Shown in pieces: positions 35,640 to 45,482 of a stretch of DNA of 64,000 nt. The notes under the pieces were generated by a model that was not told the origin of the DNA, searched no databases, and worked only from the letters and a program-made list of their open reading frames with translations. The DNA comes from Annona cherimola (taxonomy: Eukaryota > Streptophyta > Magnoliopsida > Magnoliales > Annonaceae): positions 43,813,452-43,877,451 of the forward strand of contig CM059972.1 of the NCBI GenBank assembly GCA_030490835.1, written 5' to 3'. The translations under genes were made by a program, and so were the position numbers. Each line of letters starts with the position of its first letter. Position 1 is the first letter of the stretch.

Positions 35640-35965
35640 ACTTCTCAAGTCGAGGATGGAGTCGACCTTGTCTGCGACTTCACCCAAGTCGCATCTGGAG
35701 TCGACTTGGCCTGCGACTTGGGCAGCTTTGTGTCCCAAAATTAGGCCTGGACAGTTTTTCTCGACTGAAGTCGATAGTGAGGTCGACTTCGTTTGCGACT
35801 TGGCTTCCCAAGTCGCAAGTGGAGTCGACTTAGCCTGCGACTTCACCTGCTATTCTTCCAGATTTGATTTTGCCTTTGAAGTTCTATTTTAAGTTGATAA
35901 TGGAGTCGACTTTGGGATCGACTTCACCCTAAGTCGAAGTCCAAGTCGACTTGGGGATCGACTTG
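35640..35965 (-). repeat. Palindrome array I, element C LTR
   Basis: About eight GTCGAC cores at 25-55 bp spacing, roughly 115-440 nt from the LTR outer end. ORFs here (repeated ESTSxATS / QVDSxVD) come from the repeat. Confidence 0.75.
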
Positions 35966-36077
35966 ATTATTTCAATTCCTTAAAACATTTGGCAAAATTA
36001 TTAGTATACTTGATATACTCAAATTAGTCTTTGTTAATCATCAAAACTCATGCTTTGGTCAATTTTGTTTTGTTTTA

Positions 36078-37080
36078 AACCATACGAAGAAGGGCAACTT
36101 CCTGAGGATCTAACCATGGATCAGATGTATAATCAGCTAACAAAGAGCGACAAATATCACCCGGGCATTAAGTTTTTACATTATATGGATTTATCTCCCA
36201 GACTTAGGGTGCTCAGGTTACTTATTGCACATTGCATATACCCTAAAGGTGGGGCAGAAATCAGCTAAATCCACAAGAAGTTGGGATTTTATGGAAAGTA
36301 GCAAATAAAGTCAAGGTAAGCTTACCAAGATTATTTTTAGAAGCCTTGGCATCTCGAAAGGATAACCCACGAGGAGTTTTACCTTACGGGACATGGATCA
36401 CGAGGATCCTAGAACACTATGGAGTGGACGTTGACAGCGAACCTTTCGAAGTCCCAAAATCCACAAATGCTATCAATAAGGCATTGCTCCAAAGGATGGA
36501 AATTAATTTGGAGCAGTTCAGAGCAGAACGGATTCGGGAAAGGATGGGAGAGCTGGCTCAAGAAGAGGCAGGACATGCACAAGCTGAGGGGGAGCAACCC
36601 CCTCCATCTCCTGAAGCCCAACTAGCTCCGCCACAGGCTAAGGAGCAAGCCTCACCTGTATCTCACGGCTCTTGCTCACCGCATGGGTCGCAAATTCCCG
36701 ATCTTGCACCACATCCTCCGTCATGGGAAACTTCAATGCATGCCATTCGAGTCCATCTCGAGCAGCTCGAAGACCGCCTTACTAGCCATATAGTCGGGGT
36801 TCAAAATGACATCCACAACATGCATTCACGTCAGGATCATATCGATCGCGAGCTTCGTACCATCCGCTACCATTTGGCATCAGGGCATCATCGCAATCGG
36901 CCCATACCCGAACTCGATCCGTTTGATTCCGGATCAGTTCATCGAGATCCTACCCCTACACCCGTTCCATCCTTCTACTCATCTGCCCATGTCCGACCCA
37001 TCAAACCTACTCAACATTCATATCCCATTTCTAAATTTCAATTTACCAAATCTTTGGTAATTGAATTTCATTTTGAATGA
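36078..37080 (+). pseudogene. Third ORF of element B, C-terminal part with frameshift
   Basis: Begins inside the domain shared with 28093-28913 (EGQLPEDLTMDQMYNQLTKS, MDLSPRLRVLRLLIAHCIYP). A one-base shift follows near 36252, then NQLNPQEVGILWK, LPRLFLEALASRKDNP and PYGTWITRILEHYGVDV. The tail is Glu/Gln/Pro/Ser-rich with a likely coiled coil (MHAIRVHLEQLEDRLTSHI to DHIDRELRTIRYHLA) and ends HFE before the PPT. No transmembrane segment seen. Together with the C copy it gives the whole protein plan: basic N-terminus, conserved domain, coiled-coil tail. Its function is unknown. The N-terminal part was lost at the junction with element C. Confidence 0.65.
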
Positions 37081-37357
37081 TTGACGAAAAGGGGGAGATA
37101 GGATAGCTTTGGCTGAGTTTTAGGACATAGATTTTAATATTTTGTTGGGTTGGGTAGCTTGTATATAGGTTTCTTTTTACTTTGCATTGTAATGAATTAT
37201 GATAAAGTGAAAATTTTGACTTATGCTCTGATATCTGTTTACACTGTTTCGTGCTCTGTTTTTGGAAGTTATTTCATGCCCTGTTTAATATTTGAACAAA
37301 GTATAAAGAATAAGATTTTTTTAAAGGTACAAACTCAAATTAGTTTTGTTAATCATT

Positions 37358-37370
37358 AAAAAGGGGGAGA
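37358..37370 (+). other. Element B polypurine tract
   Basis: AAAAAGGGGGAGA followed by T and the 3' LTR start TGTTGAAAC. Primes plus-strand synthesis. The form GGGGGAGATTG is typical of Sirevirus-type copia elements. Confidence 0.9.
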
Positions 37371-37476
37371 TTGTTGAAACAATTGACCAAAGCATAAATT
37401 TTGATAATTAACAAATACAAACTTGAGTATGATATGATTACTAATAAATGAATGTTTTTAAGGAATGAAAAATCAG

Positions 37477-37790
37477 CCCAAGTCGATCCCTAAGTCGACT
37501 CCAACTTCGACTTAGGCGAAGTCGACTCCACAAGCGACTTCAACAGGTACTTTATGGACAGCGTTGATTTTGGGAGACAAAACAACCGAAGTCGCAGATG
37601 AAGTCGACTCCACTTGTGAATTGGAAGCCAAGTCGCAGATGAAGTCGACTCCAGTATCGACTTGAAGCAGCATTTTCTCTCCAGCGTTGATTTTGGGGAC
37701 AAAACATCCGAAGTCGCAGTCGAAGTGGACTCCACTTGCGACTTGAGGTCAAGTCGCAGATGAAGTCGACCCCAGAATCGACTTGAAGCG
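37477..37790 (+). repeat. Palindrome array I, element B 3' LTR
   Basis: Repeating plan AAGTCGCAGATGAAGTCGACTCCA then a TGCGACTTGA-type arm: each ~38-bp unit is an imperfect palindrome around GTCGAC. Starts ~105 nt into the LTR. Confidence 0.8.
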
Positions 37791-38105
37791 GTGGCTTCCT
37801 CTCAAAGCTTAAATTGTGCAGCAAAACTTCTAAAGTCACAGGCAAAGTCATCAACTTCAACATTATAAGACAACTCAAGTTTTTCAAACCTGAGTATAGA
37901 AGACTAATACAAGCTTAAAGCAAGTAAGGTACATGAATTCATTCCAAATCAAAGATGATTCGTCCATACAAGATTCAAGTTCTCCAAATTCACAAAACTT
38001 GAAGCCAATCCAGCACAAATAAAACTTCTAGTATTGAAGGACAAGAAAAGGAAAAAAGTTAAGCAAGCAAGAGATATATCAAACAGACTTGGCATAAGGA
38101 AAAAG

Positions 38106-38320
38106 TCAAGTCGCAAATCAAGTCGACTCCAAGATCGACTTGAGGTCAAGTCGCACCCCAAGTCGACTCCAAGATCGACTTGAGGCCAAGTCTCAAACCA
38201 AGTCGACCCTGAAGACAGACTTGGAAGCTGAAGAACAGCCAAAGTCGCACACGAAGTCGACTCCAGTATGCGACTTGGGCGAAGTCGCAGATGAAGTCGA
38301 ATCCACCTGCGACTTGGAAA
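38106..38320 (+). repeat. Palindrome array II, element B 3' LTR
   Basis: Five to six units of the same kind (CAAGTCGACTCCAAGATCGA, CTTGAGGTCAAGTCGCA), about 735-950 nt into the LTR and directly upstream of the TATA box. Confidence 0.8.
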
Positions 38321-38398
38321 CATAACGTTCGATTTTTTGAACGTTGGACATTTATTACGCGCCAACCAACTCTATAACGTTCAAAATCTTCCTTTCTC

Positions 38399-38407
38399 TA
38401 TATATAG
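38399..38407 (+). promoter_or_regulatory. TATA box of element B 3' LTR
   Basis: TATATATAG about 1027 nt into the LTR; transcription would start near 38430, which sets U3 at about 1.05 kb and R/U5 at about 0.63 kb. Confidence 0.6.
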
Positions 38408-39064
38408 ACACTCAAGCAAACGTGGGTACATACAAGATAGAGCCTAAAGAGAGGAAAGAAGTTCTACTAAGAGCTTTTATCTACTTTTCTCTACAATTGA
38501 GTGATCTATTCTTTTTCAAAGGAAGAACAAGCTTCAAAGTTGCGGTTTGCTTCAACGAAATACGATTTGTTGCTTCTACAGATTCTTCCACGAGCTAAAG
38601 CTAGCTACACAAATCAATAAAGTGTAGATTTCTTCTATTTTCATATTGTCGTTTGTTTTTGGTGCTTGGTTTGAGTTTGGTGGTTCAAACCAAGACATAG
38701 CAAGTAGAGTTGTAATTGGAGTGTAACTCATCACCTACTTGTGTTGATTGTAATATGCCCCCTAGAGCTAGAATCTAGAAGAGAGCGGAGACTCTAGTTG
38801 TATTCGCGGAATACATAGTGGAACCCAAGTCACAAGGGTGTGTGAGCTTGGAAGAGTGGAGTAGGAAAAAGTTGCCCGAACTACTATAAATCTTGTCTAT
38901 TGCTTTTCATTTTCGCTTTCACTATCTTATTGCTCTCTATCTGTTACATTCAAGGGGAGTAAAACTTTAAAGGGGTTAAGTCTTAAATTTACCAAAGAAT
39001 TTTTAAGAACTCAATTCACCCCTCCCCTCTTAGGTTTTTCCATTAACTCGGAACCAACAGATAT

Positions 39065-39401
39065 AACTATCTCTAAGGATTTTGAATGAATAAAATGTAC
39101 GCATATGATATGATAGCTATGTTTATGAGATTAGATCATATGTCTATGTGACAAGATGATAAGTATGGGATTGAGATGATAGCTATGAGAAGCGATGAAA
39201 TCTATATGAATAGATGATAAGCTATATCTATGTGATATGATAGGTCTATTGGACCAAGACTAACAGTGCCACCAAATCAGAGTAGCGCAGTGGAAGCGTA
39301 GTGAGTCATTGCAGTATTAAAAATGATGATAAGTTAGTAAATTATGTGAGCCTTCCCCCCGATATATGAAATGTAATAGGTTTCAGGACGAAACCTGTTA
39401 T
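39065..39401 (+). other. Giant-LTR element, 3' internal segment
   Basis: About 340 bp, ATGAT-rich, no coding region. Holds the tRNA-like segment at 39276 and a GGTTTCAGGACGAAACC hairpin at 39379-39395 shortly before the PPT. Confidence 0.6.
39276..39309 (+). pseudogene. Decayed 5' half of initiator-Met tRNA
   Basis: Matches the plant tRNA-iMet from its first base through the anticodon: ATCAGAGT, then GCGCAG and GGAAGCGT in register. The five substitutions (39284, 39291, 39300, 39304, 39306) are all G to A or C to T, and one C is missing in the anticodon loop. It is preceded by CCAA, as many plant tRNA genes are. It is sense-oriented and extends beyond the acceptor stem into the D-arm and anticodon arm, so it is not another primer-binding site. 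The 3' half is not seen. The reference sequence is from memory. Confidence 0.65.
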
Positions 39402-39414
39402 AAGGGGGAGAAGA
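39402..39414 (+). other. Polypurine tract of the giant-LTR element
   Basis: AAGGGGGAGAAGA next to the 3' LTR start TGTGAAACC (39416). Confidence 0.9.
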
Positions 39415-42400
39415 TTGTGAAACCCGGACCCAAGTAAGGTTTATTTATATGCAATTGACATATAAATATGAATTAAATATAATTTAGTGGAATTATGAAT
39501 GAATTCCAATTGCAATATTGACGATTTATTGCAATTAGGGCAAGTGATTATGAATAATGTTTATAAGCCGATATGAATCAATGTTATTAAAGAGGCTTAA
39601 TGAGAATTAGGGAATGTGATTATATTGAGGATAATTACCATATCTATTATAGGTTAACTAATGAAGATTATATTGTTAATTATGGATTTAAGGAGGCAAT
39701 TGCTAGAAAATCCATAATTCGAAGCTGGGAAGGTGGATTAAGATGAAAATTGAAAGGTAAGCACATAATTTTGTGCTTAATCTTTTGGAAATAATGGATT
39801 ATGAAAATAAGGATGAAATTAGGGTGAAAATTGATCATCACCATCAAAAAATTCAAATGGTCATAACTTGAGCTAGAAAAGTCGGATTGAGATGAAATTT
39901 TAAATGAACGGTTAAAATTATGAGATTAAGGTTATGAAAGGGTTTGATTAAGATAATGATGATGGGATATTGGTTGCACAAAAATGGGTGTAATTATTAT
40001 TTTTGTGCATAAAAAATGTAAGCTCGTGTTTATGTTAAAGAGAGGTGATTAATTATATTTTTAGTGGCAAAAACGAGGTATCAAAAGGAGATAATGACAC
40101 ATGGATTTTATGAATTATTTAAGGTAATAAAATTCATAATAAAATCGAGTGCTTAATGACATAATTTAATGGCTAATGGATTAGCTCAAAGGAGCATGAA
40201 ATAAGTGGCATGAAATGGACGTCCAAATGGGTTGTTTACATGGAATTTTTTATTTTTAAAAATTATAAAATATTTAATTAAGTGAGCTACATGACAAAGG
40301 CAGTTAATGGGATTAATTTTGGATGAATTTTGTAGCAAGAAAATGCCACAAAGTCAATGATAAGTGGACCCCACCAAAGTGGACAGCAACATGTAACTGT
40401 CAAGTGGTGCACGTCCAAACAGCTTCTTGGATTTTTAATTATTTTTTTAATAGCTAATTTGACCCCTAAATTAGCTCCTAGGTAGGGTGATTATTTATAC
40501 ATTAAATTAAAGCTTCAATTTTGTGGAAAATTGCAAAAAGAGGCAACTGATGTGGACGTGATTGCATGGACACTAAATGGACAGCATAAGGTGTGGACGG
40601 CTAAGCTGCATTATGTGATTTTTTATGATTTTTTCCAATAAGCTAAATGGTTCCCTAATTAGACTACTACCTAGGGTAGTTAATTATCCATAAATTAAAG
40701 TAAAAAATTCATTGGAAAAAATGGCAAAAGACTGCTGCAAAGGGACGTTGCATTATATGGACAGATTTTGTCCATTAATGATGTGGATTTTAATGGATTT
40801 ATTAAAAATAATTTGCTAATTTAAATGGACCACATTTTTCCATGTCAGCAATAGGGGATAAGCATGTCTTAATCATGCTTTAAGTAAAGTAAAAAGTGGG
40901 GCCCACAAGCTGGAAAATCCAGCTTTTGCCCCAAGTGCACGTCTACATGTGCTAAGGGAGAGAGAGAAAATGAAAAAGGGGAGAAACCCCCCAAGCAAGG
41001 CAGTGCACATTCCATTTTTTTCCAGCAGCATGAGGATCAAGAAAGGGAGAAAAAGAGAAAGAAAAATGGAAAAAAAGAATGAGATTGAAGCTAGGAAAAA
41101 TGGAGTCCAAGTTTGATCCAATACATGTAAGTATACCCTTGATTATGGGTTGAAAATCATAACTGAAATTTTCTTAAATCCTATGTGATGTTGCTGTTTT
41201 GATATTTAATCATGATTATATGATGATTCATGATTAGATGAATTATATAAGTTAATTTATAAAGTTTAATTCGGGAATTAATCAACCCATATCATCTAAT
41301 CTACACTTATGTGTAGTAAATCTGGACCTGGAATGGAAAATAGGGAAGAAATAGTTAATGATCAAATTTTAGCATAAAAATTGTTTTGAGGACTTATGAC
41401 AGGGTGATTAAAGAACAACCCAATTTTTAGCTCAAAATGGTAATCATGTTGGAAATTAAAAATCTGAGAAAATTAACCTAAATAGGGTTGAACGGGTGTC
41501 AGGATCAGCTGCACCAAATAATTTTTAAAAATTTTTATACAATGAATTTTTTGCTGAAAAGTTTATAGGATATATAAGACATATTTAGGATCACATAAAA
41601 AAATAAAAATTGATTTTTGGAGGATATAAATATACCTAATAATTAATTTTAGTTTGACTATCCGAAAACAGATGCTGCTGTCCAGCAGGGTAAAAATACG
41701 AAAATAAATATAAAGTCTTGATATTTTGTGCTGAAAATATTTATTTTGATTAATTCATGTATTTATTAAGGTATATTAAGAATTTAAGATCAAAACTACT
41801 TTATTTGATATTAATTTAATATTTTGAGAATTCAGTATATCTTAATTCAGCATTATGGACAACTTAAGGAATAAATTAAGATAAACGTTAAATTCTAGAT
41901 TTTTGGGATGGAATTTAAATTATAATGGGATATAAACAAGTATCATAAATGATTATGAGGATTTAACTTATTAAAAGTAGGTTTTAGAAAGGATTGAACT
42001 TAGGGTTACTATAAGACCCGATTTTCATGTTTTGATGTTGAAAATGATAAATGGATTATGTGAAGTGTTAAAATTCAAAAGTGCATAAAGATATGATTGG
42101 AACACGTGGATTATGTTGTTGTTTTAGTAAATAGTGATAATCTCAAAATTTGAGATTATTATATGATACCTAAGTTAGCAACTAAGTGCTTAAAATAAGC
42201 ACCGATGTGAGAAAAATGAAAATTATGTTAAAAATAATAAATGGAGGTAATGAACCTCCAAATAATGATTTAATGAATGATTATTATATTTATGTAAGAT
42301 TACCTTACATAAAGGTATTAAAATGAAGGAATGAATGATTGATATGTATAGGCTATGTGCTAAGTATGAATACCCGACTTGAAAGACAAGTGGGTTAAGT

Positions 42401-43695
42401 TAGTCCAAATGGATTTATGTAGATTGGAAAATCTAAGGAAAATAAGTATTTGAAGTTGATGTGAATAATTGAAATATTATTTTCATTTATCTAGGCAAAT
42501 GCAAGGAAAAGAATGAAAGAAAAGGGATTATGGCAATCTCAGGTAAGCAAGCGAACTTTTCAAATAATTTATTTCTCCTTATGTGCTGAAATGATTTATG
42601 ATGTTATGTTGATATTTTTATAATTATTTTTTAATGAACAGGCAAGCACAAATTTTAGAAATTGATGGCTTTAATGAAAAACTACATGTTTTGAAAATGA
42701 CGACTTTAATGAAAAGTCGTAAGTTTTGAAAAAGATGACTTAAGAAAAAGCCTCAAGGTTGCTTCATGGGAAATAAACAACTTTTTTTTAAGATAAATGT
42801 TTATCACAAGTGTTGCCATGGATTGGAAATGCTTTATGTTAATGGATTGATGAATTTGCTTATGAGTAAGTAAGTTCTCCACGATAATATTTTCAAAGGA
42901 TTTTACGTTTTATGTGGATGGTTTTTAAGAATTTGTTTATAAGCAAGCAAGTTCTTTATGATGTTGTTTCAAAAGTATTTTATAAGAAAAAGAGAATTTT
43001 ACCCTTTTTCACAAAGTATTGTTTGTAAATAAGTTTTGAGTTATTTCTACAATAATTTGTGATAAACAATTATGTTTATGAAAGAAAATGAAAAAGGGGA
43101 ATTGATTTATGAAAAAGATTTGTTTTGCTAGGTCATGATAATTAAATAATAAATGATGATTTGGACATAGTCCATATGTTTTGAAATGATATTCGAAAAA
43201 GTTTTGATTTCTTTTAGATAAGGAAATCTATGCTGAAAATATTTTAAAAAATGTTTATAGGGACGTGTTGAAGGAGATTTAAGGATGACCAACCTTTTAT
43301 GTTGATTTCATAAAATGGTTTAATTTCGGATTGCTAAATGGTATGCAAAAGATTATGCAAGCCCCATATGTAAAAATAGTATAATAGATAGGTGAACAAT
43401 AATTTGATTATTAGGGTGGTTGAGAAGGGGTAGCATAATTGCATAACTTTTGTGAGCAAAAGGCCCCGAAATGGAAACCAAGAAAATATTAGAAAATATA
43501 TAGTTTAATTTTGAAAATTCAAAGGTTTTGAAATTCTTTTTTAAGGATTTTAAAATGTATTATTTTTTAAACATTTCAAATGTTTATCAAAATATTTTAC
43601 TCAAAATATTTCTAAAAGAATTTAAGGAAGGTCATCCTAAAATTAGATTTCAAATAACAACTTGTTTAAAGTGGGTGCGCTCGCTTTACAAGTTG

Positions 43696-43873
43696 ACACG
43701 GACTGCGGTCTGTGATGTGCTTTTTTTCAAAATGATTTGTTTTAAAAAAAAGACACAGACTTTGGTCTGTGATGTTTTTAAGTTATGGATGCAGACAGAG
43801 ATCTGTGATCTCGGTTATAAAGGATACGGGCTGCGGTCTGTAATACTTTAAACCAAACGGACTACGATCCGTC
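43696..43873 (+). repeat. GGTCTGT palindrome array (3' LTR)
   Basis: Counterpart of 22163-22342; the fifth copy has decayed (ACGGACTACGATCCGT), again by G to A. Confidence 0.75.
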
Positions 43874-44378
43874 ATAATAATGTATGGTGCATCAGTACAA
43901 GGAACAGGACGGTTGTAGAGCACGGTTGGGATTACCGGGGCCCACTGTACATATGGCCAAGTCGCTAAGGGGTAGCAAGAGTGCCAGTGGCGCCTCCCTG
44001 AGATGGGAGCAGGATAATGGAACAGCCGATTGACTAGCGTGCTGTTAAGGATTCTCTTCCAAAAGGTAGCATGATCACTTGCTAAGTGTCACTACTGGAT
44101 GGGGAGAAATGCGTTTGCATACGTTTTGCTTTTCAAAAGCCCAAAGATTGGGATATAAAAGCATTTATATGAAAAAGTTATTCTAAAAGAATTTTTGTGA
44201 AATTGTTACCCTAAAAGAAAGGGCGTTTTACACAAAAGTGTAAATAACAGGAATAAAAAGAAATATTTTTTTAGGCAAATACATTTATGGAAATAGTTTA
44301 TGTATCTTATATGCCTTGTTTATTATAAACAAGCCCCAAGACGGGGATTATGAAAAGGATTTATGTCAAACTTATTTT

Positions 44379-44920
44379 TGGACATAAGAATGTCCATTAT
44401 TAAAGAGCTTAAATGAAAAGTGTTTATGAACATGAGAATGTCCAATGCCAAAGTGTTTTAATAAAAGGTGTTTTAGGACATATGAATGTCCATTGCCAAA
44501 GGAAGCTATGTGAAAAATATTTTGAGACATTAAATGTCTCTTGGCTAAAGGATTTTATGATGAAAAATATTTTAGACATAAAAATGTCCTTTGCCGAGAA
44601 AGGCTTATGTAAATAATATTTTAGGACATGAGAATGTCCTCCCTTGCCAAAGGATTTATGAGAAAAATGTTTTGAACGTAAAATGTCCACTGGCAAAAGA
44701 TGATTTTATGTAAATGTCTTGGAACATTGGAAATGTTCACTCGAGACAAAAGGAAATTAATTAAAGAAGGTAAAACGTATATGTTTTGCCTTAACAAGCC
44801 CACATGTGGCTTGTAAATGATTTTAAGAATGAATGTTTTATGAAAATGTTCAAGGACATAAATTTGTCCTCGTGAACAAAGGAATTCATGATAATGTTTT
44901 AGGACATATAAATGTCCTCA
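44379..44920 (+). repeat. GGACAT palindrome array (3' LTR)
   Basis: Counterpart of 22851-23390 with the same unit order and spacing. Confidence 0.75.
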
Positions 44921-45477
44921 TGAAAATGGTGTTCAAGATATTTATGAAAAAAGTTTTCAAGGAAGTCTTGCCTTAATGATAAAATGCTTGCTTACTGAGT
45001 TGTCACTCACGTTTTGTTTTTCCAAACCTTAGACAGGTACCGGGAAACTCAGGAGGTTGCGAATTTAAGCAATGAAGTAAGGCACGAGATAATGGCCAAG
45101 TAGGCTATAAGGAATGGAAAAGTATGAATATGCTAAGGTATGTAAACGTGTATGTGAACTTAATTAGAATTTTAAGTTCTATATGATTCAATGATTGAAT
45201 ATATGGATGTATGAATGTAAAATATGATGATTTAGACAAAGAGACTTTTACTGTAGAAAGCAAGATGAGATGCTATGAAATAGAATTTGAAATTTTATTA
45301 CAAGTCTATAGTCACTTGTTTGATGAATGATGTGAAATGTAAAGATATGAACGAAAAAAAATTTGGACGAGATCCAATTAAGAACTCGCCGCGTGATCAG
45401 GGAAAAATCCTGATTCACATTAACCAATCAATAAGGTATTGAGGTAAGGAAGTGACGTGTCGGTTTGGGGCGCCACA

Positions 45478-45482
45478 GGTTA
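45478..45482. repeat. Target-site duplication GGTTA (right)
   Basis: Matches 18117-18121. Confidence 0.95.

Larger units (their letters stand above)
34325..36078 (-). mobile_element. Element C 5' LTR (outer end rearranged)
   Basis: Reads on the minus strand from about 36078 to GGGACCAACA at 34325. Homologous to 37372-39059 and 48373-50085. The outer end should be TGTTGAAACAATTGACC but reads ACAAAACAAAATTGACC and fuses into B third-ORF sequence, so the tip is lost. Array I at 35640-35965, array II at 35130-35300, TATA at 35038-35046. R/U5 is the well-conserved GGTTCGGGCAA...CACTCTTCC region (34500-34530). The C 3' LTR is absent. Confidence 0.85.
24315..39059 (+). mobile_element. Element B: Sirevirus-like Ty1/copia, rearranged
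   Basis: Starts TGTTGGAAACAATTGACC, ends GGAACCAACA, TSD GATAT. Left to right: 5' LTR (interrupted at 25020), gypsy-type LTR fragment, then an oppositely oriented relative (element C), the B third ORF (about 36078-37080), PPT and 3' LTR. B's own gag-pol is absent. I infer that C inserted in the B third ORF and that a deletion then removed everything from the gypsy LTR fragment into C's third ORF. B's two LTRs are nearly identical where both exist apart from short indels, so B is younger than its giant-LTR host. Confidence 0.8.
37372..39059 (+). repeat. Element B 3' LTR
   Basis: 1688 bp, TGTTGAAACAATTGACC to GGAACCAACA. U3 carries palindrome array I (37477-37790) and array II (38106-38320), then two AACGTT sites, CGCGCCA, and TATATATAG at 38399-38407. 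R/U5 holds the conserved CTAGAGCTAGAATCTAGAAG and GAAGAGTGGAGTAGG blocks. Confidence 0.92.
18122..45477 (+). mobile_element. Non-autonomous giant-LTR retrotransposon (LARD-like), complete with TSD
   Basis: Complete insertion: 5' LTR 18122-23960 (5839 bp), primer-binding site 23966, PPT 39402-39414, 3' LTR 39416-45477 (6062 bp), TSD GGTTA. Without the nested copia element (24315-39059 plus one GATAT) its internal domain is only about 0.7 kb and holds no gag, protease, RT or integrase. It must depend on an autonomous partner. The ACGAAACC...AAGGGGGAGAAG PPT context and TGTGAAACCC/CGCCACA termini look like Ty3/gypsy (chromovirus-type) elements; lineage is inferred. The two LTRs differ by visible substitutions (roughly 16-17 in the first ~215 bp, fewer elsewhere) and a few indels, so the insertion is not recent. 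Confidence 0.88.
39416..45477 (+). repeat. 3' LTR of the giant-LTR element
   Basis: 6062 bp, TGTGAAACCCGGACCC to GGGGCGCCACA. Same features as the 5' LTR: donor GTAAGTATA at 41127, GGTCTGT palindromes at 43696-43873, GGACAT palindromes at 44379-44920. It carries about 150 bp at 42060-42208 and about 80 bp near 40215-40290 that the 5' LTR lacks. Confidence 0.9.

Noticed and set aside
39276..39309. Functional tRNA gene
   Set aside because: Only the 5' half is present, with mutations and a missing loop base; no T-arm or box B follows.
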